From positions 42,740,351 through 42,804,350 of the forward strand of contig CM034595.1 of NCBI GenBank assembly GCA_020091685.1: DNA of 64,000 nucleotides, written 5' to 3'. The stretch's first letter is position 1; each line of letters starts with the position of its first letter. A model generated the notes under the pieces. The model worked only from the letters and a program-made list of their open reading frames with translations. It made no database searches and had not been told where the DNA came from. Shown here one piece after another: positions 24,241 through 38,100 of this stretch. The position numbers and the translations under genes were made by a program. The DNA comes from Lutjanus erythropterus (lineage: Eukaryota > Chordata > Actinopteri > Lutjaniformes > Lutjanidae).

Positions 24241-27200
24241 GGAGGTTGCCTAGCAACATTTTATGGAGTCTGGCAAGCAAGAAAGGGGGAAGCTCATTCT
24301 CAGTAAGGCATTTCAGACTCTGATCTCTGTGAGGTAATGCTGCAAGACGGCAACTGTACAACGAAGACACTCGTGCATCTCACAGCATGAAACAACTACA
24401 GTATGGAGTGGCAGATCAGAGGAGCATGACCTGAATTATTCACTGGATTGATTTATTGAGAAGTCTTTCAACAAGAGATGATTGCATCTACTCATATCAT
24501 AGAATGACACTAATAGAACACTTTATCAGACAGGGAACACTGAGGAAACGCTGTGAACCATGGCTGATTAATGATTATAAAAACATTGGGGATTATTTCC
24601 AGGATCAATTAATCTGCTTTTTTTAATTTATCAAGTTATTATTTACAATATGAAATGTCAAAAGAATATGAAAAATAACCCATCACAATATCTGATTCAA
24701 TTTACTATCATATAGAGACGTGAAGTCACACCAATTCCAGTGTGCCAAAAAAAATTATTGATCACATTTGAGTTGTGCCATTAATTACACGTTTTTCAGT
24801 TTAAAAGATTATTTTACAAGACAAGAAACCTACAGTCTGTTGTAGGTTTTTGTTGTAGTAGTTGTGTAAAACTGCTCACTAAACAAATGTTCTGACATAA
24901 TTTCAGAACCAATATTAATATTTCACCAACAGCACATAGACAGAAATGTAGCACAAGTGTTTCACGGAAAAACAACAGTGAAAACTTCACCTATGAAAGG
25001 TAAAATGTTGCATGAAAGAGTAACTGGTTTTATTATAAAGCACTGTAAAATTCCAAACAATTTTAATTATCATTAAAACGGCATTTTATTACTGTGCCTT
25101 GAAAAGCTCTGACAGAAGAAACATGCAGTTGGGCTTGTTTTGCGTCAGTGAAATGATAATGGTATTGCACTGGACGTGATGCCATTTCAAGTAGTTGGAA
25201 AATGGAAAACCTTTAATAATACCACAATGATGATGATAATAGAGCTGAGCAACATATTGATATTATATTGATAAAGTGGTAGGAGACTTTGGATATCATC
25301 ATATCATGATTCCTGGTTTTTAAGGCCGCAAAGTGATGGAATTTTCTGTTCTAGCTTTTCTATTATTTGCCTTTTTCCCCATATAGTCATTATATCCACA
25401 TTAGTGATTTAAAAAATCTAATTGTGTTAACATTCTATGAAAGGACCAGTTGTCATCTCTACAATATTGTTGCATTGATAAATATGGATATTGAGGTATA
25501 TGGTCAAAAATATTGTTAAATTTGATTTTGTGCATAAGGCCCGGCCCTATATGCTAACCATAATTGTTGTCACTATAATATTGAATTTTGATTTCATCTC
25601 TGATATTAAGAAAATAACCAAAAACATGAAAAACAATAAATTATAGTTATGATCTGATGGAACCCACATTAAAAGGTATTTTAACTTGTGTAACACAAAC
25701 ATTGGCTCTTCGCTTTGTCTTCTGCAAAATGTCACTGCAGCTCTACTCTGCACACCATAATTTTTCACTTGGCATTTAAGAACATCTTCTGTTCTGATCT
25801 TGTTAGTCTGCAGCAGGTTCAGACATCCAGCTGCCCTGAATGCTAATTGGAACCTAAGTGAGCGTTGGGTGAGGGAAGTGACATCCATGTTTGAGCTGCA
25901 AACACCTGACTGTGTTCTCTGACACCGCCTTTGTGTGTGTGTGGTTTTTTTTTTTCTGAGGGGAAAGTGGGCCCTGTCTGAACTGATGTGATGGATTATT
26001 CACAACTTTAATAGCTGTTGCTGCTGGAACGTTCTGCATGCTGTAAAGGGGGAATTGGGTTTGTACTGACCCACTTTCTATACAACAGACAAGTGCACTC
26101 TACACACGCATTGAAATACAAACATGTACATAGATGTACACACATGCACACCACTGGAATAAAATTATGTTAGAAAATAAGTCAATGTTCAAGTTCATCA
26201 GTTTGCCATCTGTTGTGTCCTAGTTTACAATTGTTGGCTGTTGGATTTTCTCCAGCTGATTTTAGATAATCATATATAATGGTGCTTTGAGCCCAAAAGC
26301 CCCACAAAGCTTCTGTGGAAGCTTTAGGAAAAAAAAGATTTGGACTGCTTGAGCTTTTCCACTGCTGTATTATTCATTTGACTATTGTTTCTTTTAAAAT
26401 GATTCACTCTCACAAGGCCTTTATCAGTACAGACTAGAACTCACTGTACACAACAAGTTACATCAGATCCTGTTGTATTTCCAAATGCACAGCTCATTAA
26501 ATGGAGTATCATCTGCCCTCAAACAGAACTTAATGAAATGTCATCTTGTAAGATGAGTAAGTAATGAAGTAGAACAAGATCTAATAATGTCTGGCAGACC
26601 TCTCCTTCAGGCTTAAATACTTTGAATTATCTCAAAAGAGTGATTTATACAAGTCCCATGGAAGATGAGCAACAGGTAGAACTCAGGAAGCACAACAGTA
26701 TCAAACAATGTGTAATATTAACGCCAACACATTTGCACACACTTGTAAATAACTTCACGAATACTGCAGGTCTATAAACTGCTCACAACACAGTAGGGAG
26801 TCTTTAGAACAGAATAAGCTCACTAAGACTGTGCAGATGAAGAGGGAAATAATGAGAAGACAGACGCAACTTATGTCATATTGTAACCATTTTAAATTGC
26901 TCAGGCTGAATATAAGCCAACTATAAAATGGCCAAAATAAAATCTCAGCCACACAGATGTTAGCAGAGGGGTCTTTCTTCTTTCTGATGCCAGTAAGCTC
27001 AATCACATCTTTATCCTAAAGCCACAGGCTGGTAGTTGTTAAGGGCTGGAAGGTGGTCGAACTAAAAGGACCAAAGAGAAAAAAAACCACAAAGCCTTTG
27101 ATCCACATTCGTTAAGAGACACAGTCTTCTCTCATGTGCCAAGACAATAGAAATTGAATATTTTATAAGTCATCCATCTGGAAACCAATAAAGCTGAGCC

Positions 27201-29149
27201 GTGGTAATGATAGTCCGGCTTTCCCTCCCTTCCCCTCTCACTTCCGGGGCTTCCAGCAGGCTTACTCAGTGACAAATTAGTCTTCTATGCTACTTAGATG
27301 GAACTCACTGCCAGAAAAGTGCTGCATTATGAAGCTCATTAATGTCACAATTTATTTTTTTCTCATTAACAAGTTTTACCCATCTACACAGAATTCAACA
27401 CTTGTTACATTTAAGAAAAACTGTCACAGAATGAAGAGAGCTCTGAAAGTAACAGGAGCACAGATAAAACACAGCAGGGGAAGAGAGCTGTCCATCCTTT
27501 AACACCATCTAATGCCAATATTTTCTCTATTGAGACTGTGTCTCTGTGTGCATATTCTTGAATCCTGCTGAGCGTTCACTGATGAGCCAATCACACTTTG
27601 CTTCCCAGAAAAGCTGAATGGAGTTACTTTACCCCTGGCCACGTTATGTCGTTACGTTACAATGTGCCAGACAGCCAGGACTGCATTAACACATTAAATA
27701 CAAATATAAAGGTCTGACTTGTATGGAGTGTCTGGTGGAGAAGAACTATAGATGAACTAGGGCTGAGTGGTGGGCCCAAAATTTATATCATGGTATAATT
27801 TCAAGCACGGATGGTAACTATATACATCACTGTATATTTGTTGTTCTTAAAATTTTAATATGAATGCTTCTGAAGGGGTAGAGCAGTACTATGGCAACAG
27901 TACTCTTAAAGGAGCAGCATGCTCAAAATTGAGCACTGCTCAATTTGTTCAAAATTGAGCAGTGCAGTTCAAATAGTGAGTTGGTGCCTTAAACATTGTA
28001 TTAAAGTGATTTAATCCCCATTTAATATAGAATCAGTGGTTTAAGCAAGTTGTTTGCCCCCACTAGGGCTGGGTGATATATCGATATTATATAGATATCG
28101 TGATATGAGACTAGATATCATCTCAGATTTTGGATATTGTTATATCATGGTATGGCATAAGTGTTGTCTTTTCCTAGTTTTACAGGCTACATTTCAGAAA
28201 AGTGATGTAATATTCTTAACATACAAACTTTTCTAGCTGTTTCATTATTTGCTTTTACCCACTTAGTCATTATATTCATAATACTGATGATTACTACCCA
28301 AAAATGTCATCACATTCATATTTTTATGAAAGCACCAATAATCTTCCATACAGTTCTGTCACAATAGCATTTTCGAGCTGAATGGTCAAAAATATTTGAT
28401 TTGATTTTCGTCTATATCATTCATCATGGAATAGCTTGGAAAAGCCTAAAAATTTCAACAGACTCAAAGCTCAGGCAGGTGGCCTATAGAAGCAATGACA
28501 AGTTCTACATTAAGTCGATCGGCTGTGTGTAACTTCAAAGTTAAGCCTGTTATCCTGACACCAAAGCCCACTGCCTCAAAAACAGACACTGGACTTGGAG
28601 CTCAGTGACTGCCTGCCTTACTGCCTTGCCAGGTTCTTTTAACATATGGTTCAATTTTAACAACGTAATATCTTTTCCTTCTACAAGATTATTAATAATT
28701 TCTTACAACTCATGAACAGACACCGACTCATTTGGCATTAATTTTAACTCTAGTAAACTTGAAACAGGCAAACAAAAACAGATGTTCCACACCAGAATGG
28801 AAATTTCAAAGGAGGACATGCAGCATTGTTGTCTGAGAAGCCAGTATTTCAACTTAGCATGTTTCCTTAATCTCTGATGACATGTTTATTTTCAAACCTA
28901 AATCATGCTCATTTAATGACAGTTGCATCTGTCTATTTTGCAGCTCCTCCTCCTCCTTGCTGTGTGCACAGTAACACATTTACAACCAAGCTAAACCCAA
29001 AGCTGTCTGTATGTAGCCTCAACTGTTCAGCTTAGTTGGCCACATTGACATCTGATAATGTTTATTTTTGGTGTATCTTATTATCACGCTGCACCCTCTC
29101 CCCTACTCTCTGTGTCAGGGTAGCTCCTCCATGAACACACACACGAACG

Positions 29150-29199
<50 letters not shown>

Positions 29200-32100
29200 G
29201 AAGACAGCAGAGAGGCTGTGAAAGTAAGTGAAGATAACTTGAAGAAGAAAGACTGCAATATTTTAATCAGCTCTTAGACTATCATCCACTGCTGCTATGT
29301 TTTACACAAGCACAGTATGCTAGCTCAACTGCGCAGTGCTTTCAGCCGTTTCTTCCCTCTTTTCAAAACAAAGCTTCGTGCCTTCACGTTTCTGAAACGA
29401 TTAGCTGGTGCAGGCTGATGATGATGAATCCTGCAATGAATTTAGGGCAATTTTTTCTTTAGTCAAGCAAGTGAGGGCTCTACTGGTCAGCATGGTGTAG
29501 TGAAAATTCATACTGGTGTACTTTCAGTTCTGTTTAGATGATCCACTCGCATGAACTGCGATCTGTTAGCTTTGATGTTTGTCTTGCTCCAGTTCACTCC
29601 TCTCTCTGAACCTTAAACAGCACCAAGGCTGTTACTGGTGTGAATTTAACACCTCTGTCTGAGCCACAGCTTTTCAAAGGGAAACAGTGACTAAATCACA
29701 TACTTGAACATGATTCAAATGGTAATTCCACTTATGCAAATAAGCAAAGTATAATCAGTTCTACCCGAATTTCATTGAGTGATCTGTGTCGTGCAGCTTC
29801 AGAGAGATGTTGGGGCCTCAGGCAAGTATTCAGGAGCTATTTAATGGTTTCAGGAAACAACCTTGTATGCTTTGCCTTTTGACCGTCTCTTACCTGCTTT
29901 TTGTGTTTGTAGAATTCTCTCATACACCCCCTCAGAGTTCTCTAGCAGAGTCTTGCTGGTCTGGATCACCTGACAGGAGACAAAACATATTATTCATATT
30001 CGCCTTTATTCCACATCAGCAAATCTGGTATCCCACAATAAAGCAGGGAGCAGTCTCTGTCTGGTGGCCGGGTGTTTCTATCCAGGGAGGGCTCAGAAAA
30101 ACAAGCTGTTATTACAGGCACGTCGGTGGGTGTGGCCGCTGAATTGCATTTTTTAAAGCCAAAATTAGAGGGGAAGGAGACACAAGCAATTAGGGTGTTT
30201 ATTAAAAGTCACTTTTTTTTCTTCAGACAGGAACAGTGTCTTGTCTTCAGGAGAAAAATAAAACAATCCTGACACTTTAAAAGCAAAGGCAAATAATCAA
30301 GGTCAGATGATTATGATGAAGGCAAAAAGTAAACGCAAGTCATTTTGACGCAGACCACTACTGTGTTATCTGTGAAATTGCAGCTGTGAAAGATGCTAAG
30401 TTTAGCTCCTGTGGTGTTATGCTCGGCCTTAATTGAGTGCACAAACTCTGCTGACCTGCAGACTGTTAAAACTCTCATGGTGGCCATTAAAGCAGATTCA
30501 AAGACTCTGGGATTCCATTTACATATTAAGTGCCAACACCGCATCCTTCCCATACCACCCTAAGAAAACACCTTCGGTTTCCTTAAACTTGGTTGATGGC
30601 ACAGTGGTCTTTCATGAGGTCAATGATGCATATGTAGGCTGTCACAAAAAGAGTTAAATAACCACTGAGTGAACAAGGTGCCTGACAGACCATCTGGATC
30701 TTTCTCTCCGATTATTACAACAATATCTTAATTGTTTCATGTGAAGAAGAAGCCAAATGTTGCCCTGCTTTTGATTTCACTTAGTGCTTGTTAGGTACTG
30801 GGGCCTGTGTGTATGCAGAATTGTTATAATTGACTTGTACATTTTCTTGTACACTCCCTAAGTGACTTAAGTGCACCACAAGGTCATGTCACAGAGCCAG
30901 GCTGGCCTGCTCAGCTGCCAAGACGGAAAGGAAGGAAAAGAAAAACACCATTTTATTCAAGCTCAGTGTAACAAAGCCACTCTTTGAAAAAAAAAAAAAA
31001 AAAAAAAAAAAGAGCAGTGACTAACATCATGGCCCTGAGATCGATCTCTGGAGCATGCCAGCTCTGTGGCCAGTCAGCAAGAGAGGGTGGGGGGTGGGTG
31101 TGCGTTAAGAACAGCATGGAGGGAAAATGTGAATAATTAGACTGTAAACACCTCCATGATTTAGTTTAATTTTAGGTTAAGTCTGATGATATGCTATGAT
31201 GTTCTTGTTATAAACCCCTGTGAAAACATCAAAACCATTGTATTCTTTGTTCAAAAACTATTAAAACATGTACCTTCATCACTATGATCATGGGCACAAG
31301 AACACCAAATATGTGTTAATCCCTAACACATGAATAAGTTATTCCTGTTTTAGCAGCTGTGAAGTAAAAAGTACAGTGCACAGATGTTTTAAGAAATCAC
31401 AGAGCCTTTTTGTAAAAATCAAGCTACTGTATAGTTTTGACCATCTGTTTAGATTTCTGTCATTAGTAGGAACCAGTAGGCTTGAGGCTGAGTGCTGCAA
31501 ACTGAGTCAGGAAGTCTTAAAGCTCAAAAAACTCTCAAGGTTTTGAGAATCAGGTTAAACACATTGTTGATTTGGATCTTTCATTAGATTTGTAGACAGT
31601 CAGAAACACCACCCAGTTTGGAGATGAGGTAAAAAAAGTTTGTAGGAAGCTAAGCTATGACTATGACAGTGTTTTAAAGGTTAGTTTAATTTCACCAAAG
31701 TCACAAAATAATACATGCAAACGAGGCAGCAGTAGACGATCAATTCCTGTGTCCTGCAGGGTAAAATGACTGTTTTGGCCACAGGAGTCTGGTGCGTTTG
31801 AAGAGAGCAATATTTGGCTTATATAATGGCATTGGAAAAAGCATCTGACAGCAAGGCAAAGCTGTGAAATGATTCTAAATACAGCATTAACTGATAGATT
31901 TTTTTTTGTTTTTTTAAGATGGGCCTTTTTTAGGTGCCTAAAATACATTTTGCTGTTGATCCTGTCCACAGCAGTACACTGTTTAGCTTTGTACCGATCT
32001 ATGTATATGTTGCTTACATGACCCCACTTCAAAAAAATCTCTCTTTAATACTGATAAAGAACTCTAATCAGTCTAATCAGTCACTTTAAATTTTAACATC

Positions 32101-35100
32101 ATCAATCAATTTTTTTTTCTTGTTAGCACTGATGCCTGTGCCACTTTTCAACTTTCAAGTCTTGATTTGTAAAGACCAACAGATCATTAGTTCTATGCCC
32201 TGACAACTGTCATTTACATTGTCAAATTCTTTATTAAAAAGATGGTCAGAAAGCTATTTTTTGTCATTTTTAAAGTGTTTTTTGGAGTTTATTTTCCAGA
32301 TGTGCCGTATGCTGCAAGAAGGCAGGGGTGAAAAGAAAAAAATTGTGTGAAAATTGTAAGTCTACCTTTGATTGTGATCTGATTTCACACCTTTTGATTA
32401 ATTTTTGATTTATTACTGAATATTGTGGCACCCTTACAACATAAAATTGTTCTTCTTTTAACTTGTATTTCTTTTGTATCTTCTTGACATCATTGTAAAT
32501 GAGGGTTTTGCCCTCAATGATTTTCAAGATTAAAGAAAGACAATAATAAATAATGATTTTTCTTTTGTCCCACTGGATAATCATGAGCTCTAATATAATT
32601 TGTGTTTGTGCTTTGAAGTCCATATTATTAACTCCACAAGTTTCCAACTTCCATTACATCATCACAATTTTCAAGTATGTGTAAGGGCATGGCAAAACAA
32701 GGGATTTTCTAAAGCCATAAATAAACATACAGGCTTTTTCAGCATGATTACATTGGTCCATCCCCTAATACTGTGCACTGTATGGAGGGCAGATACAATT
32801 TCACAAACCCATGCAGTGAATCACCATGTTCTGCTACAAGCAGTCATGACTAAGTGATTGTGGCTGTTTGTCACTCCGCAGCTGCAGTTGCGGCACTTAG
32901 AGCTGTCGCACACGCTGTGATTACTTCCCTGATGGGAGAAGAAATTACCGTCTTGGTGGCAGACGCAGCATCTCAAATGTATTTAAAGGCACATTCTAAG
33001 GTAAGTGGGTGGACTTCGCCCCCATTTGCACACTAAAGACTACCTCTTATAAGTGGTATGTTTAGTCCTATTATCATTATCCACATTTAACAAAGGACAC
33101 AAATGCTCATTTATTTTAAGGTGATGTTAGCTTAGCGATAACATTTTGTATGCAAAGTTAAAACTAAAGGGGAATTCATTTTAAACAGACCGAAGCTATT
33201 GGAGATACACAGATGAATAATCATTTTCAAGAGTAATATTCAGATATGGACTTTGTCTTCTCCTTTTTTGTGCATTCCTAACTCGTTTCTGTTTAAAGGC
33301 AGTACCCTTAGTTCATCTGTTGTGAACAAAAAAAAAAGAAAAATCAGACCATATTATCTAAGACCACAAGCTGGCATCATACTGTCTCTCTCCACCTTCT
33401 TCTCAGTACACAAATGGGCAGGGATCGAGACCCAGATTCTATTTTTGCCAATTAAGAAGCGAAAGCCTGGTTACTCCCACTGGTGGATTTTGACACAGTG
33501 CCTGAATTTCTAATTGTACTGTTTCATACATTATTTACAACTCTTAAAGTTTGGCCCTCCTTGTTTCATTTATTCCTCTGTACTTGTCAGCTCCCCTTCA
33601 GCTGTGCACCGTCCTGCTCCCCCTCTCCTCTGGCACTCTGCTGATGATCAAGGCCTGCAGCCTCAAACCACTTAAGCCCCTGCTCTTAATTTATTCGATT
33701 TTGGTCCCCAAACACCCGTCAATTTCTCCTTTCTTCCATCCAACTCGATTTTCCTTGCACTCCTTCCATCAGGGCCAATTAACTATCCCTCCACTCCCGC
33801 GTCTGAATGGAGCAGAGGGGTCACCTTAATCGGTCTGCGTCTAAGTCTTTCAACATTATCCCCCTTTTCAGATGTTCATCTTTGAGTCCCAGGGGATGAA
33901 ATGTGCCATAAAAAGGACAGTTTTTCCATGCATTGTTTCCATAACAAGTTAAATTACATGCAAAATTTCTATCAACTCGCATGTTACGCAGGTGTGCACA
34001 ACTCTCGTCTTTGTGTGAACTCAAACTGTCAGAGAGTATGTTAAAAATGCTACCAACACTGTGTACCCTCACCAATATGTTTTCACCTTACAGAGTTTTC
34101 TTCCTCCATGCATATTGTAAATGTGTGACACCAAAACAGCTGGGCTTAGACTCTGGTGCAAAACACTGAATCTAATCTTACAGGATGGAATAAATACTGT
34201 GAGGACAAGATGATACAGCCAAAAGGATACAGATGAATCTGATAAAACAAACTCTGTTCACTTGTTGCTCTTCTTTTGCCAGCATATTGTACAGGGGATT
34301 TCTGCCTCCTGCCTGGAATAATGGCGAGTAGTCAACTTGCTCATAATGTGCTCAGAATCAATGTAAGAGAACAGGATGTGTTGACGATAATGGAGTTGTC
34401 TGGGAATGGCCTCAATTGCATGTTGCATAACTTGTGAACATTGATTTTATTACTTAACAGGGCTCCAGCCCCATTATCTAACAATCTCTCTGTCCCAATT
34501 AAGTCCAGTAAAGCCAAGGTATTGATCTGATTGGATTCAAAGCCAGTGTGTTTGATTAGGTTCTCTTTTTTCTTTGATGGATGCAGACACAGATGGAGGG
34601 ACAGATAAAACTAGCATCAACACCCCCGTAAAATACAGTTCATGTTTTCAGAGTGTTAAGTTTTTTCTCTGTGCACTGCTGCCCGCGCAAGAAAACATCA
34701 GCAAATTAAATCATATCTGCTGATTTGTTTCTCAGTATCTTTTTATTCATTGAGGTTTCCATAACTGAATGTAAAATCCCCCTTGTATGTTTTACCTCCA
34801 CAGATCAGTAATTTGTCTCTTCCTCTTTTGTCTTTAATCATGGTAATTTATGTGATTCACCTGCTTGTATCATTTTTGATTCCAGGTATTACTGCTGTGA
34901 AATTAAAGTGAACTACTACTACTCACCATGTCATACGTGGTGACAACTTTCTTGAGGACCTCTGGGAGCAGGCCTTGGGGCTCCAAGTTAGGGTACTGAT
35001 CAGTGAGATTGAACACTAGAAGGGGGCTGTTGTCGGGCCCAGTCAGTCGAGGGGAAAGGGCCAAGATGCACTGCTTCAGGTTAGCCACTGCTGAAAGGCC

Positions 35101-38100
35101 ACACAGCTCTTTAAAGGACACAATGGCATTCTGCAAAGAGAGGAGAGAAATTACAGCTGGGCTTGCATGCAGGTTTGGTTTATACTAGCGTGCCAAGCAG
35201 AACATAGCCTATGTCTAATGGCATAACCATTAGTAAAAGTCTAAAAAGAAAGGAACTTAATATTCTGTCTTGCTAAAATCTGGCATGGATCTGCATTAAA
35301 TATATAACCACAAGCCCACAGAGTAGCACCCTGTAAGAGGAAGTGGCTGGGAGCTAAATCATTACCTGTGAGAACATTCACTTTGGCACTTCTTAGCTAC
35401 TCATAAACACTCAATCCTTTTGGACTGACACCAGTATCACATGGAAATGGAGCAAACACACACACACAAATCCTAACCTTCCTGTGAAAGGCCAAATTTA
35501 AACCCTACATAAACAACCGGAGGGACAAGCTGTGACAGGACGGCCAAGATGTGTTACAGTCTCAAGGCCAGTGTCTTGTTATCACACAATGACTGCAATA
35601 TAAACAGGGCTACCAAAATATATCCTAATACAATGCTCGAAGGAACACAACATGCGACCCACCACAAAGTGTTGTGACACTCCAGTACAGCATTACTCAC
35701 AATGTCATGTTGCTTTACAGACACTTCAAATGAGGATTAAATACCACAAATATGACATAAATGTGACCATGGAAAGACTGTTTTCATGATCCCTGTGGTG
35801 ACAAAGCTTGCTCAATATCAGGAAAGAGAAAAAAAAAGGCCCTGATGACACTGGACAGGACTTGACATTAAGCTTTTGTGTTTCCGGCCACATAACTTGT
35901 CCAAAATGGAAAATGTACACCCATTTAAAAAAAAACAATTCAATGTACAGGGATTTGGACAATTATTATAATTTATAAACATACAAAAAATTCAATTACA
36001 ATTGTAACTTTAACATTGTCCCCTACCAATACAAACACACACTGCACCCTCAGAAAACTAAATTTTCCCCATGCTAAGAGGTTGAATCAGTTAGATGTGG
36101 AAAAAAAAGCCATTATATGCTTTCCTAAAAGTAATAAGAACCCATTGACAGAAACAGTCATTTTACCTTGCTGATCATTGTAAAATACACCTCAAAAACA
36201 AGGTGGTCATTTGTTATTCTATTGTGCAGTGAGCTTGAGATTAGAGGTACCACACAGTCAAAAACAGTCCCTGATTGGTCAGATAGACTCAACCCAAGGC
36301 ATTGTGGACGCTAGTGGACAACAGACAACATTTATTATAAACAGAAAAATGGATAAAGACAACAGAAATATTTTTTTTTCTTGCCTGATTGGACAGCTGC
36401 ATGAGACATTCCCACTTGTTCAGAGTTTACTTGCCCTGGGCAAGTGTTAATGTCCAGGCCTGCTGGATTTGTCTGGATTGTGAGCCATTAAAAATACCAA
36501 GTGCTTTGGTTAAACATGTTTATAGCTTGCCATGTTCATCATCTGTTGTAGCTGCAGTGACTTAAGCATCATGAAAAAAATTTAATGATCCCACGAACAT
36601 GGACCTCTTTCATCTCACTGTAAGCCTTTTGATTAACACATTTGAAGTTATAAATATTGTTTACATGGATCCACCATTCAAACAACAATTTCTGAACTTG
36701 TCTGCCTGTATCTGTTTAGACTATTGCACAACACATACGGATCAAATCACATCTGATTCAGTCAAGCCTGGTGGTTTTGTGTTTCTTTTTCCAGAGTGGG
36801 AGCCTTTTTTAGATGCTCAGGATTCTTTGTAGTAAATCTGGTTATAATCTATACTTGACTTGGGGTTACATTTTCCTCAATCTACCCTTCCATAGAAAAA
36901 CATTCCCATGCTCAAAGATGGTAGAAAAAGTCATGCAGTTACCACATAAATCTGTTGATACTGTTGGCTCAGTTGTGAACACATTGGAGGCTGAGGACAT
37001 TTGTGAATAGAATTTAATGGAGTTCAATTTAACTGTCTTACCTGCATGTTTTCTCTGAGGTCTGTTGCCTCCCTCAGTGGCAGCAGGGCTGTTTTGAAGA
37101 CATCATCCACAGCCTTGATCAATAGCACTCTCATGCTGGCATACTCTCTACTCCTCTTGCCCTTTCGTACAGACAGTCCTCTTTTGTGTGGTTTGCCGCC
37201 TCCTCTTCGATTGGTTATGGCCACATGAACAAACAACAAGGTATGTGGCAGCATCTCCCCTGTCAGAGATTGTAGAGGTACATGGCGAAAACCTGGTTGG
37301 AGACACTCAAAGGGGATTGTATATTGGCCGATAAATTCATCACCAATATAGTCGTCATCTAGCACCACAAAGCGCACCATTGCAAGCTCAGGGAGATTTA
37401 TCTGAAACTCAAAGCTCTCGTCAAACAGAGGGTTGTCCCCATTCTGGTTGACCGTTTTAGTCCTTTGTTCAGCACAGTCAGCAGGAATGCCGTGTATTTC
37501 CACATACACGTAGGGGTCCACTACGTCTCCTTTGGCACCTGAGCCTTTGGGTTTGGGGAAGTTTTGTCCACTGATGATCTTGATGTGTAAGAGCTGTGGA
37601 GAAACACCAGGCACTGAATCTTTAGTGTTGGCACTAAAATATGAAACCTGCTCCCTCATGATTGCTGGACGTAGCACATAGCCACAGTTTCCATTCTGAC
37701 GGAACCAGCCAATGTTTAAGTCCATCATCAGGCCAGGAGTCTGGTAGTTCATTGCCACAATCTGGCAACCACATTTCCAGAAATCTTGCGGATTCATGTT
37801 GCTGGAGTCGATCCGCATGGGACTAGGGTAAACCCGTGCTAGGAACTTCTTGTTGTAGTTAACAAAGTCACCTGGGAATTCACTGGCACAGCGACTGGCA
37901 AAGACCTCATTGAAAGAGCAGAGCTCCCATTGCTTCTGGCTCTGGAAAGATGTTGGGAAGTCTTTGAACTCCACAGACTTACACAAAGTCACCAGATCAG
38001 AGAGATCCTTTGACAGCTGGAATTTCTTGGGTGCGACAGTCTGTTGTTCCCCAGACTCTATGCTCATCCTTTGAGACATCTCCGCCCCCTCGTCCTCATC

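Larger units (their letters stand above)
21432..29893 (-). other. plcl2: plcl2 intron 4
   Basis: An 8.5-kb GT-AG phase 1 intron dense in repeats: a foldback copy (22412-23016), a purine-rich tract (23218-23395), a compound microsatellite (24131-24238), two ATATCG-rich elements (25241-25550, 28064-28428) and a CA repeat (29136-29197). A further short piece at 27758-27840 begins with the same TAGGGCTGAG-type end as the ATATCG elements. The rest, including 26000-27700, shows nothing I can name. Confidence 0.85.
29970..34926 (-). other. plcl2: plcl2 intron 3
   Basis: A 5.0-kb GT-AG phase 0 intron. It contains a poly-A run (30987-31011) and one foldback-family copy (31611-32047). The part from about 33560 to 34600 is free of the recognised repeats, less AT-biased, and rich in homeodomain-like ATTA/CAATTA cores, so it is a candidate for conserved regulatory DNA (inference only). 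Confidence 0.85.

Noticed and set aside
15454..32032. Similar peptides at 15454-15645, 22611-22835 and 31661-32032 (minus strand), suggesting a gene family
   Set aside because: The similarity is at DNA level and follows the foldback element copies. The frames are interrupted and carry no protein domain.
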